A DNA stretch of 64,000 nucleotides from Sphingobium sp. SYK-6 (GCF_000283515.1 NC_015976.1:2450501-2514500), one strand, 5' to 3'. Shown: positions 27,694-36,739, numbered from the stretch's first letter. Program-made: numbers and translations. The notes: generated by a model from the sequence alone, not told the origin.

Positions 27694-27921
27694 TCAGGCA
27701 ACGAAGATCAGGATCATCGCGACGACGAACGCCAGCAGGCCGAGAAGCTCTGCGGCGGCGAAGCCGATGAACAGGCGGCCCTGCTGGCCGTCAGCGGCGC
27801 CCGGATTGCGCAGCGCGCTCTCGAGGAACGAACCGAACACGTTGCCCACGCCCAGCGCGGCCACGCCGGCACCGATAGCAGCCAGACCGGCACCGATCAG
27901 CTTTGCGGCTTCTGCGTCCAT
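27694..27921 (-). CDS. atpE: ATP synthase F0 subunit c
   Basis: A 75-residue hairpin of two membrane helices forming the proton-driven rotor ring. The Gly/Ala-rich first helix (LIGAGLAAIGAGVAALGVGN), the polar loop with ESALRNPGAADGQQ, and the second helix with the essential carboxylate, here Glu in FAAAELLGLLAFVV, are all clear. Length is typical. The operon has gaps of 48 bases before and 86 bases after this gene, room for signals that raise its expression. Confidence 0.96.
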   Translation of the reverse strand: MDAEAAKLIGAGLAAIGAGVAALGVGNVFGSFLESALRNPGAADGQQGRLFIGFAAAELLGLLAFVVAMILIFVA

Positions 27922-27969
27922 GTTACTTAACTCCTTTTCAAAAAATCGCTTTGGTCGTTGGTTGAAAAA

Positions 27970-28755
27970 TCAGTGCAGATGCTCGGCGTCGTGAATGTAC
28001 AGCGACGTGAGCAGTGCGAACACATAAGCCTGAATGCCGGCCACGAGGATTTCCAGCGCCGAAACGCCGATCATCAGCGCGAAGCTGGGCACGCCGACCA
28101 CGCCGCCCCAGAGCGGGCTGGCATTGGAGGCATTGATGACGAAACCGGCGAGCACCTTGAGCAGGATGTGCCCGGCGATCATGGCGACGAAGAGTCGCAG
28201 GCCGAGGCTGAAGGGCCGGAACAGGAAGGACACCAGCTCGATCGGGAAGATCACCAGCACCATGGGCAGCGGCGTGCCGTGCGGGATGAACAGCGAGAAG
28301 AACTTGATGCCATGCTTCCAGAAGCCCACGATCAGCACGATCGAGAAGCTCATGATCGCCAGAACGCCAGTGACGGTGAAATGGCTGGTGAAGGTGAAGG
28401 GATGCAGGCCGATCAGACCGAGCGGCAGCAGGCCGAGCAGGTTCGCGAACAGGATGAACATGAACAGCGAGAAGATGTAAGGCACATATTTGCGCCCGCC
28501 CTTGCCGATATTCTCGTCGGTCAGCTTGGCGATGAAGCCGGTCATCGATTCCACGGCGGCCTGCCAGCGGCCGGGCACCAGCTCCCGCTTCATGCCGCCG
28601 AGCATGAACACCCAGAGCACGAGCACCGTGATGACCATCCAGAGCGCACTGTTCGTGAAGGCGATGTTATAGCCGCCGATCGCGAGATGATCGGTGCCGA
28701 ACATCGGCTCGATCGCGAATTGGTGCATGGGGTCGATCTTGCCGGGTTCTGCCAC
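27970..28755 (-). CDS. atpB: ATP synthase F0 subunit a
   Basis: A 261-residue membrane subunit forming the proton half-channels. Five to six helices are seen; the conserved Arg block is FSLGLRLFVAMIAGHILLKV, and the C-terminal helix ends IQAYVFALLTSLYIHDAEH. PLGLIGLHPFTFTSHF and FGTDHLAIGGYN-like segments are usual in alphaproteobacteria. The start is GTG at 28755, 42 bases after atpI; the codon order MAEPGKIDPMHQF fits the family. Confidence 0.95.
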   Translation of the reverse strand: MAEPGKIDPMHQFAIEPMFGTDHLAIGGYNIAFTNSALWMVITVLVLWVFMLGGMKRELVPGRWQAAVESMTGFIAKLTDENIGKGGRKYVPYIFSLFMFILFANLLGLLPLGLIGLHPFTFTSHFTVTGVLAIMSFSIVLIVGFWKHGIKFFSLFIPHGTPLPMVLVIFPIELVSFLFRPFSLGLRLFVAMIAGHILLKVLAGFVINASNASPLWGGVVGVPSFALMIGVSALEILVAGIQAYVFALLTSLYIHDAEHLH

Positions 28756-28797
28756 AGTCTGCTTCCCAATAAACGCCTGCGATATGACGAAAGCGCC

Positions 28798-29124
28798 CTA
28801 TTTTTCAGGACGCTTCGTCGAAATCCTAATGATGTTCCTGAAGGCCACGATGATCCCCAGAAAGAGGAAGGCCAGCAGGAGCCAGGGCGACGTGCCGATG
28901 AACCGGTCCAGGACCCATCCGATCAGCGCACCACCGGCAAGACCGCCGATCAGTTCCGCAAGCACCCGGTTGCCGAGACGATAATTCGCGTCGGCATGCC
29001 CGGTCCGGCCTGCACCGGTCCTGACCTTCTCGACCGCCTCAGCACGATCCAGCCGCTCAGAGAGCGACTTGATGCGACTATCCTCGGCAATCGGGTCCTG
29101 CTCGGGTTCGGTCTCGCTCATCAT
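28798..29124 (-). CDS. atpI: ATP synthase assembly protein AtpI/AtpZ
   Basis: A 108-residue membrane protein at the head of the F0 operon. A charged N-terminal 45 residues is followed by two hydrophobic helices; RLGNRVLAELIGGLAGGALI and GWVLDRFIGTSPWLLLAFLF are hallmark sequences of the AtpI/AtpZ family, thought to aid c-ring assembly. Two ATGs at 29124 and 29121 follow GGGAG; either may be used. The in-frame upstream region to 29169 is unlikely to be translated. Confidence 0.9.
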   Translation of the reverse strand: MMSETEPEQDPIAEDSRIKSLSERLDRAEAVEKVRTGAGRTGHADANYRLGNRVLAELIGGLAGGALIGWVLDRFIGTSPWLLLAFLFLGIIVAFRNIIRISTKRPEK

Positions 29125-29203
29125 GCCCACTCCCGTTTGCGCCACCGGGGACACAAACCGTCGCTGCATGACTTGCCTGGGCCGCCCCCGTCAAAGCGGG
29201 GCC

Positions 29204-29232
29204 CGTGTAGAAAGCGAAGCCCCGCAAGTCAA
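29204..29232 (-). promoter_or_regulatory. promoter of the atpI-B-E-F'-F operon
   Basis: On the minus strand TTGACT (29227-29232) is followed by a 17-base spacer and TACACG (29204-29209), a good alphaproteobacterial housekeeping promoter. Transcription would start near 29197, giving a leader of about 70 bases before atpI. Confidence 0.55.
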
Positions 29233-29307
29233 CACTAGCGGTGGGAATGGCTAAATGCGGCAGAAAAGCTGGCAATCCCCCGCAAAAGAACAGCGAATCG
29301 AGCGGGA

Positions 29308-29709
29308 TTATTTGCCGGCTGCGGCGCAATAATCCGGCAGGGCGATCGGACCGGCGCCCTTGGTCTGCCAGTCTCCGTTGCCGATCCGGTAGATCTGCCC
29401 CTGGGCGACCCGGCCAGCGAGCGTCTGGCAACCGGTGACGGCCGCCATGTCGGCGACGGTGACGCCGCGCTTGGCGGCCAGCTCGGTATAGGCCGCCCGG
29501 CGCTTGATGTTCAGGGCATCGACGGCCGCGCGCACCTCGGCGCTCACGGAGCCCTTGGTGCCGAGATAGCCATCGGCCTGCTCGCCTACGGTTCCGGCTG
29601 CCTTCGCGGCGCTCACGACGCTGTCCTGCGCCATTGCGGGCGCGCTCAAGGTCATCAGCCCGGCGAGCATTCCGCTCAGGAGATTCGACCTGCTGAAGAT
29701 GCGTGTCAT
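29308..29709 (-). CDS. ydbL: YdbL-family periplasmic protein (DUF1318)
   Basis: A 133-residue exported protein. A signal peptide ends APAMAQ near residue 28. The mature part matches YdbL: VGEQADGYLGTKGSVSAEVR, then NIKRRAAYTELAAKRGVTVA and YRIGNGDWQTKGAGPIALPD-like segments near the end. In E. coli YdbL modulates the YdbH-YnbE envelope-spanning lipid-transport bridge. The ATG at 29709 overlaps the ynbE stop by four bases (ATGA); an open frame upstream of this in the same phase is antisense-like and rejected. Confidence 0.88.
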   Translation of the reverse strand: MTRIFSRSNLLSGMLAGLMTLSAPAMAQDSVVSAAKAAGTVGEQADGYLGTKGSVSAEVRAAVDALNIKRRAAYTELAAKRGVTVADMAAVTGCQTLAGRVAQGQIYRIGNGDWQTKGAGPIALPDYCAAAGK

Positions 29710-29915
29710 TTGGGGAAAAGCTCCGGATTGTTCTCGATGAGGTCTCTGGCGTCCTGCTGGAGACGCACGACGACTTCCTGCTGGATCTTCACGTTGAGAT
29801 TGATCTCGATGGGCTTCTCGGGCGCCCGCACCTGGATGCAGGCGCACAGGCCGCCTGTCAGCAGCAGCATCAGTCCCGTTCGCTCCATCAACTCCAACCA
29901 TGGTCGCTGCCTCAT
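29706..29915 (-). CDS. ynbE: YnbE-family outer-membrane lipoprotein
   Basis: A 69-residue lipoprotein. The hydrophobic leader ends in a lipobox around LTGGLCAC (Cys 24 or 26), followed by IQVRAPEKPIEINLNVKIQQ and a short helix ending NNPELFPK. This is the YnbE signature. In E. coli YnbE pairs with YdbH to form a continuous beta-groove between membranes. Starts at 29915 or the internal ATG ten codons on are possible. It overlaps ydbH upstream and ydbL downstream by four bases each. Confidence 0.88.
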   Translation of the reverse strand: MRQRPWLELMERTGLMLLLTGGLCACIQVRAPEKPIEINLNVKIQQEVVVRLQQDARDLIENNPELFPK

Positions 29916-32900
29916 TCCTGATCCCTTTCTAGACCCTTTTCGCTGTCCGGCGGCTGAACGGCAAGCCCGCTCTCGCTTTGCGCTTCCTTCCTGCTCGCCG
30001 CTTCCTCGTCGAGCTGCCTGCGGATGTGCAGCGTCGGGTCGGCAAGACCGGTCGCGGTATTGAGCAGCCCCCGGAACGGCGCCTCGATGCGAATGTTGAA
30101 AATGAAGGGCAGGCCGAGGAACGGTCGGGCAAGGAAGCTCTTTCGCGCTTCCTCCGTGCCCTGGTTGATGCCGTTGACGCGGACCTGCGTCACGAACTCC
30201 CCGTCGATCGCGCCATCGAGCAGCACGGCGAGACAGCGATAGCGCAGATTCTTGAGCGCATCGAAGGCCAGCTTGCCGACCGCGTTGAGCTTTGCATTGG
30301 ACACTTCGCCCACATAAGAGAGATTGCCCGCCTGCCGGCTCTGGTCGCAGGGGATATCCAGTCCCTCGGTGGTCGTGAGGACGCGCGCCGCATCGCCCTG
30401 TTGCCGCGCCACCAGCAACCCGCCCTCGATGCGCCCGCCATTCTCATCGAAGATCATCGGCAGCAAGCCGTCGAAAGTGCCGGTGGCGGACACATTCTCC
30501 AGCTCCAGCTTGTTGATGAAGGCGCCGGCATCCAGCCCCACCACGCGGAAATCCAGCGAGCGGGGCTTGCGCGAATCGAGCGCGAGGCGGGTCGGCAGCA
30601 GCTCCAGCGTGCCGCCGGAGAAGGGCCACAGGCCGCCCTCGATGACCGCCTCCTCGCTGGAGAGCAGCGCATAACGAATCACGCCGTCATTCGCCTCGAT
30701 GCCGGGATTGACGCTGCGAATGGTCATCACTTGCCCCGGCTGGGTGCGAAGCCCGAGCAGATCGGTGAAGCGCAGGCTCGTGGAAAAGCCCGTCACCGGG
30801 CCGAAGGCCGCGGCGAAGGCCATGTCCTGTGTCGAGAAGCTGCCTTCGCTCGCCACGTCCGTGCCCGACCAGCGGATATGCCCCTGCCCGTTCACGACGC
30901 CATCGACATTGGCCACGACCCCCAGCGACAGCGGCGTGACGTCATCGGGCTGGAGGCGGTTGCCGAAACGCAGATCATTCACCGTGAAGTCCGCCCGCCC
31001 CACACCGCTGGGCAGATCGTGCCGGATCGTCACGGCGGCGATCGTTTCCCGCCGTACCGGATGCACCAGCGTGCCGGTCGCGTCGATCCGGCCGTCAGCG
31101 AAGGTCAGGCGGACATTCTCCCCGACAAGCGGATTGAACCGCCGATCGGCCTGCGTGTCGCTCACTCGAAGCGCACCGTCGACCGACAGCCGGCCGTTCC
31201 GCAGTGTCCAGCGCCCGGCGATGTCGGCGAGATCGAGCGGCACGCTGCCAATCCGTCCCGCCCCGCCCTCGATCGTCCCGGCAAAGCCGCCCTCGCCCGT
31301 CATGGCGCCAGCCAGCCGGGCCGCGGCCATGCGGACAGGGCTTTCCCCCGCACCGATGCGCAGATCCGGTGCGGCCATGTCGAACCGCCCTGTCGCCAGC
31401 GCATAACGGGCCGACCGGGTCGAGAAGAGCAGGCGATTGTCGCCCATCCTGCCCGTCAGCCGGACGGGTCCCGTGCGGATCTGCCCCTCTTCGGCGCCAC
31501 ACAAGGTCAGCCCGGCCGGATCGATCGCGACGCCGGCGCTGCGCAGCGAACGCCAGCGCAGGGGCACGCAATCGCTCGCCAGCGAGACACCGCCGCGCGG
31601 CGAGAAGCGGAGCCTGAGCGGCATGTTCAGCCCCTCGATCGCGCCGTCCGGTAGCGGACCATCCAGCGTCAGCGCGGAACTCATGGTGCCGCGCCCGGCG
31701 GCATCGATCGCGAAGGTCAGCGGCGCCAGCGCCAGACGCGCGGAGCCTGCCGCATAAGGCGCCAGCGTCGCCGTTCCGCGCAACTCGCCCTGCGGCCCGG
31801 TCGCGAGACGGATACGGCCCTCCGGCAAGCCGCCGCCGCGCATGTCCAGAGTAGCCGTGGCGCCGATCGCGCCCGTCGGCCAATCGAAGCGCAGCACGCT
31901 GCCCTCCTCGGCGGAGAGGCGCGCCCCGCTGGCAGAGGTCAGTTCAAGACGGTCGAGCCGGGCATTGCCTCGCCCGCCGAGCAGATTGACCTGCCCGCCC
32001 ACAGTCAGCCGGTTCTGCTTGCCAAGCGCGTCCAGAGCCTGCGCCAGCCGCCGGGCAAGTGGCTCGACGGGAGTGCCGGCCGTCGCCGCGACGACTCTCT
32101 CGGGCTTCAGGCCACGGGTGGGGCGCGCATTGTCGATCGTCGCCATGCCTTGCCAGACCAGCGCCCGATTGCGCGCCTCGGGCCGGAACGCGAAATTGCC
32201 GCCGATCTTGACCGAGCCGGTGTCGATGCCATCCACGGCCGCACCGGTCGCGGCGAGCGATGCGCTCCCGCGCAGGTCGCCATCCTTGCCGGAAAAGGCC
32301 AGCAGGCCGGACAGGCGATCGAACACGCGATCGCCCTGCCGCGCTTCGTCCGCATGAAGCGTGATCGCGCCGCTCGGGTTGCGAAGCGACGGGTCGAGGC
32401 GCAGATTGACGCCGAGGCGCGGCGTCGCGAGCGTGACTCCCGCGTCCGTGCATGTCGCCGCCGACGTGGACACAGGCCCCTTGAGCCAGATGCCGTCCTC
32501 CTGCGTCGTGACATCAAGCGGGGCGATGAGCCGCCCGGTCCGGCATGCGCCCACCGAAAGGCCGGTCGAGGCGAGGCTGATCGTCCCTGAGAAGCCCGCG
32601 CGAAGTGGCCCCCGCCCTTCCATGCCAAGGACGAGCATCCCCTGATCGGTCGCGATATCGGCGCGGGCATCGTTCAGGTCGACGATCCAGTCGGGCAGCT
32701 GGCTCGCCCCGCCGCCTTCCCCCAGCAAGCGATCGACCGAACCAAGGCTCAGGGCGCCGTCCGCGATCCGCCCTCTCAGCCGCACCCCGCTTGCCCGCAC
32801 CGCCGCGATGCGCGCGCCCGTCAGGCTCCAGCCGACATCCACTTCGACGGACCGGATGACGAGATCGGGCCGCTTGGGGTCCCCGATGACGAGATTGTCG

Positions 32901-33202
32901 AGCCGCTGCGTGCGCGGGCCGATTCGCGTGACCTGATAACGGCCCTGCACGCCGCGCGCGGCCAGTTCGCGCGCGATGAAGCTGTCCGCGATGGGCTTGC
33001 GGGCCAGCCAGAGCGCACCCCCGGCGGCGACGAGCGCGAGCGCCGCGCTCCCGCCGATCCATCGTGCCAGTCGGGTGCGGCGGCCATGCGCAAGGGCGGC
33101 TTGTTCTGGCAGTTCGGCATCCTCGGCCAAGTCGATCAGCCGTCCTTCCCGGTATTTGTCATTCCGCTTGCCGCTTTTACGACCCGCGCCTAGCGTCAAC
33201 AC
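29912..33202 (-). CDS. ydbH: YdbH-family AsmA-like intermembrane transport protein
   Basis: A 1096-residue protein anchored by one N-terminal helix (residues about 46-68, GGSAALALVAAGGALWLARK) and otherwise periplasmic, beta-rich and repetitive as in AsmA-like lipid conduits. The C-terminal block LSYVGEVSNAKLNAVGKLAF, RYRCLAVLLDGAIDGEF and PFRGLLNTATGLADPTL matches the YdbH domain. With YnbE and YdbL it forms the YdbH set for outer-membrane lipid homeostasis. The start is uncertain: no ATG exists early in the frame; GTG 33202, two bases from the radC ATG, is taken, with TTG codons at 33199 or near 33130 as alternatives. Confidence 0.88.
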   Translation of the reverse strand: MLTLGAGRKSGKRNDKYREGRLIDLAEDAELPEQAALAHGRRTRLARWIGGSAALALVAAGGALWLARKPIADSFIARELAARGVQGRYQVTRIGPRTQRLDNLVIGDPKRPDLVIRSVEVDVGWSLTGARIAAVRASGVRLRGRIADGALSLGSVDRLLGEGGGASQLPDWIVDLNDARADIATDQGMLVLGMEGRGPLRAGFSGTISLASTGLSVGACRTGRLIAPLDVTTQEDGIWLKGPVSTSAATCTDAGVTLATPRLGVNLRLDPSLRNPSGAITLHADEARQGDRVFDRLSGLLAFSGKDGDLRGSASLAATGAAVDGIDTGSVKIGGNFAFRPEARNRALVWQGMATIDNARPTRGLKPERVVAATAGTPVEPLARRLAQALDALGKQNRLTVGGQVNLLGGRGNARLDRLELTSASGARLSAEEGSVLRFDWPTGAIGATATLDMRGGGLPEGRIRLATGPQGELRGTATLAPYAAGSARLALAPLTFAIDAAGRGTMSSALTLDGPLPDGAIEGLNMPLRLRFSPRGGVSLASDCVPLRWRSLRSAGVAIDPAGLTLCGAEEGQIRTGPVRLTGRMGDNRLLFSTRSARYALATGRFDMAAPDLRIGAGESPVRMAAARLAGAMTGEGGFAGTIEGGAGRIGSVPLDLADIAGRWTLRNGRLSVDGALRVSDTQADRRFNPLVGENVRLTFADGRIDATGTLVHPVRRETIAAVTIRHDLPSGVGRADFTVNDLRFGNRLQPDDVTPLSLGVVANVDGVVNGQGHIRWSGTDVASEGSFSTQDMAFAAAFGPVTGFSTSLRFTDLLGLRTQPGQVMTIRSVNPGIEANDGVIRYALLSSEEAVIEGGLWPFSGGTLELLPTRLALDSRKPRSLDFRVVGLDAGAFINKLELENVSATGTFDGLLPMIFDENGGRIEGGLLVARQQGDAARVLTTTEGLDIPCDQSRQAGNLSYVGEVSNAKLNAVGKLAFDALKNLRYRCLAVLLDGAIDGEFVTQVRVNGINQGTEEARKSFLARPFLGLPFIFNIRIEAPFRGLLNTATGLADPTLHIRRQLDEEAASRKEAQSESGLAVQPPDSEKGLERDQE

Positions 33203-33204
33203 TC

Positions 33205-33912
33205 ATGAGCGAAGGACGATCCCGGGGCAAGGCCCCGCCCACGCATGACGGCACTGGGCATCGCGCACGGCTGCGGGAACGACTGGCGGAAGGCGGCCCG
33301 GATGCACTGCTCGATCATGAACTGATCGAATATCTGCTGGCCCTCGCCATCCCGCGGCGGGACACCAAGCCGCTCGCCAAGGCCCTGATTGCCCATTTCG
33401 GCAGCCTCGGCGGCGTGCTGACAGCGGACTGGGCAGCGCTGGAGCGGATGCCGGGACTGGGCGAGACCAGCATCGCAGCCCTCAAGATCGTGCAGGCCGC
33501 ATCCCTGCGCATGCTGCGCGGCGAACTGGTGCAACGGCCGGTGCTCTCGAGCTGGCAGGCGCTGCTCGATTATCTCCGGGCCGACATGGCTTTCATGTCG
33601 GTCGAGCGCGTCCGGGTCCTCCACCTCAACAGCCGGAACATGCTGCTGCGCGACGATCATATGCGCGACGGCACGATCGATCAGGCGGCGGTCTACGTCC
33701 GGGAAGTGGTGAAGCGCGCGGTCGAGCTCGGGTCGGCCAGCCTCATCCTCGTTCATAATCATCCGAGCGGATCGCCCGAGCCGAGCCGGCAAGATGTCGA
33801 GTTCACGCGCGAAATCATCAATGCGTTGCGCCCGATCGGCGTGTCCGTGCACGACCATATCATCATCGGGACGGACGGCCATTATTCGATGCGCAACGAG
33901 GGCCTGATGTAG
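33205..33912 (+). CDS. radC: RadC/MPN-domain DNA repair-type protein
   Basis: A 235-residue RadC-family protein. An N-terminal helix-hairpin-helix (LERMPGLGETSIAALKIVQA) precedes the MPN/JAMM domain with HNHPSGSPEPSRQDVEFTRE (H-x-H-P-S-G-x-S/P-x2-S-x2-D) and VSVHDHIIIGTDGHYSMRNE. The metal ligands are intact, so hydrolase activity is possible, but the cellular role of RadC is unresolved. The start is ATG 33205; longer in-frame frames to 33064 overlap ydbH. A strong hairpin terminator follows the stop. Confidence 0.92.
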   Translation: MSEGRSRGKAPPTHDGTGHRARLRERLAEGGPDALLDHELIEYLLALAIPRRDTKPLAKALIAHFGSLGGVLTADWAALERMPGLGETSIAALKIVQAASLRMLRGELVQRPVLSSWQALLDYLRADMAFMSVERVRVLHLNSRNMLLRDDHMRDGTIDQAAVYVREVVKRAVELGSASLILVHNHPSGSPEPSRQDVEFTREIINALRPIGVSVHDHIIIGTDGHYSMRNEGLM

Positions 33913-33922
33913 GAAACGCGAA

Positions 33923-33950
33923 AAAGGAGCCGGAATGCTCCGGCTCCTTT
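33923..33950. terminator. terminator between radC and the EF-hand gene
   Basis: AAAGGAGCCGGA (33923-33934) pairs perfectly over twelve bases with TCCGGCTCCTTT (33939-33950) around loop ATGC. With A-runs on the left and T-runs on the right it can serve both convergent genes. Confidence 0.85.
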
Positions 33951-33986
33951 CCGCGCCCATCAGGGGATTGGGTCGTTCCTCCGGGA

Positions 33987-34586
33987 TCAGCCCTGGAGGA
34001 ACTGGGTCAGCTCATCCTTGCTGACGAGCTTGTTGCCGTCTGCGTCCGCCGTCGCGAATGCGTTGCTGGCATAAGTGGTCACTTCCGCCTCATCGACCGT
34101 TCCGCCGGAGGACTGGAGTTCGGCCGTCTTCAGCGCCTTGATCCACGGCTCGAACTCCGTGGGAGAGAGCGAGCCGTCGCCGTCGGCGTCCGCCTGCGGG
34201 AACTGCTGGTCAACGAAGGCCACGACCTGGGGCTTGCCTTCAGCCGGCGCTTCCGCAGTCTGCGCAGGCGCCTGAGGGGCTGGCTGCGTCATAGGCTCGC
34301 CAGCGGGGACGGGCGCCTCGGCAGTCTGGGCAGGGGCCGTCGGGGCAGGCGCCTGAGGCGCCGGCTGAGTCGCGGGCTCACTGGCCGGGATGTCGGTCGT
34401 GTTCGGCTGCGGCGCCATGGTCGAGGGCGCAGGCGCGGATTCCGTCGGGGCCGGGGCGGTCGGATTGGTCGCCGGGGTCGGATTCATCGGCGCATCCGTC
34501 GTCTGCGCATGGAGCACCGCCGGCGCGGCCGCGATCAGGGCGGCCATCGCGAGGGACGAGGTAAATTTGGTCGATCTGGACATCAT
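33987..34586 (-). CDS. exported EF-hand protein with Pro/Ala/Gln repeats
   Basis: A 199-residue secreted protein. A signal peptide ends AVLHA near residue 28. Residues 30-120 are low complexity, built from near-repeats of TQPAPQAPAxTAPAQTAEAP. The C-terminal 75 residues hold two EF-hand loops, DADGDGSLSPTE and DADGNKLVSKDE, both with acidic residues at the calcium-ligand positions. It probably binds calcium in the periplasm; role unknown. Two ATGs (34586 and 34583) follow AGGAG; the second has better spacing. It converges on radC at a shared terminator. Confidence 0.8.
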   Translation of the reverse strand: MMSRSTKFTSSLAMAALIAAAPAVLHAQTTDAPMNPTPATNPTAPAPTESAPAPSTMAPQPNTTDIPASEPATQPAPQAPAPTAPAQTAEAPVPAGEPMTQPAPQAPAQTAEAPAEGKPQVVAFVDQQFPQADADGDGSLSPTEFEPWIKALKTAELQSSGGTVDEAEVTTYASNAFATADADGNKLVSKDELTQFLQG

Positions 34587-34889
34587 CTACTCCTGTTCTT
34601 CTGAAGTGAATCGATGCTTGCATCGTCGGTCTTGAAGTCTGTGCCGGGGCGCCTTCACCCGTGTCGGGGGCGTTGGTTTCCCGGTGTCGTTGCTCTCAAA
34701 ACGGCCATCGGGAGCCATGTTTCCGGGATGACCCCTGCGGACGCGGTGAATCGAGCCCTTGCCATGGCGAAACGCCCTCCAGGTGGATGGCACACCCGGC
34801 CTGGGCTCCGGCTCACCCGGGCATTTGCCCCCCGCCCGCCTGCCTGCTAGGGGGCGCGCATCCCGTCGTCCAAGCCCAGGAATATGCCC
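34587..34889. other. intergenic region between EF-hand gene and purB
   Basis: About 300 bases separating two divergent genes. It contains a GATGCTTGCATC short palindrome at 34606-34631 and several Gly/Arg-rich short frames without support. It presumably holds both promoters; neither was confidently recognised. Confidence 0.4.
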
Positions 34890-36209
34890 ATGGTCCCTCG
34901 TTACGCCCGCCCGCAGATGACCGCCATCTGGGAGCCGGAAGCGCGCTTTCGCATCTGGTTCGAAATCGAGGCGCATGCTACCGATGCGCTGGCCGAGCTG
35001 GGCGTGGTGCCCAAAAGCGCCGCGAAGGCCCTGTGGGACTGGTGGGCGACCAACCCCACGATCGACGTGGCGGCGATCGACGCCATCGAGGCAGTCACCA
35101 AGCATGACGTCATCGCCTTCCTGACCTGGGTGGCGCAGAATGTCGGGGACGAAGCCCGCTTCATGCATCAGGGCATGACCAGCTCGGACGTGCTGGACAC
35201 CTGCTTCAACGTGCAGCTCACGCGGGCGGCCGATCTCCTGCTTGAGGATCTGGACGCGCTGCTGGCGGCGATCCGCCGCCGCGCCTTCGAGCACAAGCTG
35301 ACACCCACCATCGGCCGCAGCCACGGCATTCATGCCGAGCCGGTGACATTCGGCCTCAAGCTCGCGGAAGCCCATGCCGAGTTCAGCCGCTGCAAGACGC
35401 GCCTGCTGGCTGCGCGGGCAGACGTCGCGACCTGCGCCATTTCCGGCGCGGTGGGCACCTTCGCCAATATCGACCCGCGCGTGGAAGCCCATGTCGCCGA
35501 GAAGCTGGGTCTCGCGGTCGAGCCGGTGAGCACGCAGGTCATCCCGCGTGATCGCCATGCGATGTTCTTCTCCACCCTCGCCGTCATTGCCGGATCCATC
35601 GAGCGCCTCGCGGTCGAGGTCCGCCACCTCCAGCGCACCGAAGTGCTGGAAGCGGAGGAGTATTTCTCGCCCGGCCAGAAGGGCAGCTCGGCCATGCCGC
35701 ACAAGCGCAATCCGGTGCTCACCGAGAATCTCACCGGCCTTGCCCGCATGGTGCGCGCTTATGCGCTGCCGGCGCTGGAGAATGTCGCGCTCTGGCATGA
35801 GCGGGATATCTCCCACTCCTCAGTCGAGCGCTTCATCGGGCCGGACGCCACCATCACGCTCGATTTCGCGCTGGGGCGCCTGACCGGCGTGATCGACAAG
35901 CTGCTGGTCTATCCCGAGCGGATGATGAAGAACATGAACCGCATGGGCGGGCTCATCCATTCGCAGCGCGTGCTGCTGGCGCTCACCCAGGCGGGCGTGA
36001 GCCGGGAAGACAGCTATGCCCTCGTCCAGCGCAACGCGATGAAAGTGTGGGAATCGGACGGCAAGCTGTCCCTGCTCGACCTGCTGAAGGCCGATCCCGG
36101 CGTCTCGGCCTATCTGGGGACCGCCGAGCTGGAGGCGCTGTTCGACCTCGATTATCATCTCAAGCATGTCGACACCATTTTCACGCGGGTGTTTGGCGAA
36201 GCCGGCTGA
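34890..36209 (+). CDS. purB: adenylosuccinate lyase PurB
   Basis: A 439-residue lyase of purine synthesis that splits SAICAR and adenylosuccinate. The start VPRYARPQMTAIWEPEARF is typical. Family motifs are TSSDVLDTCFNVQL with catalytic context, TIGRSHGIHAEPVTFGLKLA and the fumarase-superfamily signature GSSAMPHKRNPVLTENL. ATG 34890 is preferred over 34884 because AGGAA is eight bases upstream and homologues start there. A hairpin without T-tract follows the gene. Confidence 0.96.
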   Translation: MVPRYARPQMTAIWEPEARFRIWFEIEAHATDALAELGVVPKSAAKALWDWWATNPTIDVAAIDAIEAVTKHDVIAFLTWVAQNVGDEARFMHQGMTSSDVLDTCFNVQLTRAADLLLEDLDALLAAIRRRAFEHKLTPTIGRSHGIHAEPVTFGLKLAEAHAEFSRCKTRLLAARADVATCAISGAVGTFANIDPRVEAHVAEKLGLAVEPVSTQVIPRDRHAMFFSTLAVIAGSIERLAVEVRHLQRTEVLEAEEYFSPGQKGSSAMPHKRNPVLTENLTGLARMVRAYALPALENVALWHERDISHSSVERFIGPDATITLDFALGRLTGVIDKLLVYPERMMKNMNRMGGLIHSQRVLLALTQAGVSREDSYALVQRNAMKVWESDGKLSLLDLLKADPGVSAYLGTAELEALFDLDYHLKHVDTIFTRVFGEAG

Positions 36210-36220
36210 CCCGCGTGACG

Positions 36221-36250
36221 GGCATCGGACGGAACTGTTCGTCCGATGCC
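36221..36250 (+). terminator. hairpin after purB
   Basis: GGCATCGGAC (36221-36230) pairs with GTCCGATGCC (36241-36250) over ten bases, with GAA/TTC extending inward around a CTG loop. No T-tract follows, so this may be a weak or Rho-assisted terminator or an mRNA-stabilising stem. Confidence 0.45.
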
Positions 36251-36385
36251 GGCCTCAGATCGCTCCTCAAGACGCGAAGACAGGCTCCCTGGCGGGCGGC
36301 GTCCGAATATCGATCACGCCCCTAGGCAACCGGCCCCTTCCCTCTTATGGTCCGCAGGGACAGAGCACGCTGGAGAACCGAAACC

Positions 36386-36739
36386 ATGCAGTTCCTGCGA
36401 ACCGCTTTCTGGGTCGTGCTGGCGATCATCGTCATGATCTTCAGTTTTGCCAACTGGACCCCGGTGACAATCAACCTCTGGGGCGGGCTGCAGCTTGAGA
36501 CCAAGCTGGCGCTGATCGTGATCGTGGCCTTCCTCGCCGGCTCGCTGCCTTTCTGGGCCCTGCACAAGGCAACGCACTGGCGTCTGCGCCGGAAGCTCGA
36601 CACGGCCGAGCGGGCCCTTGCGGCGGTGGTTCCCTCGGCTTATGCGGCCCCCACCGCGCCGCTGCCCCGCGCGACCACTCCCGCGCCCACCAGCGCTCCC
36701 GATACGCCTCCGACAGGATCCGACCCGGCCCAGCCATGA
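36386..36739 (+). CDS. lapA: LapA-family membrane protein (DUF1049)
   Basis: A 117-residue inner-membrane protein with two helices (residues about 4-22 and 43-60) and the family hallmark SFANWTPVTINLWGG between them. A basic segment RLRRKLDTAER and a Pro/Thr-rich tail follow. LapA proteins in E. coli cooperate with LapB in lipopolysaccharide assembly control; here function is by family. ATG 36386 follows GGAG; its stop overlaps the pyrF start by four bases. Confidence 0.8.
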   Translation: MQFLRTAFWVVLAIIVMIFSFANWTPVTINLWGGLQLETKLALIVIVAFLAGSLPFWALHKATHWRLRRKLDTAERALAAVVPSAYAAPTAPLPRATTPAPTSAPDTPPTGSDPAQP

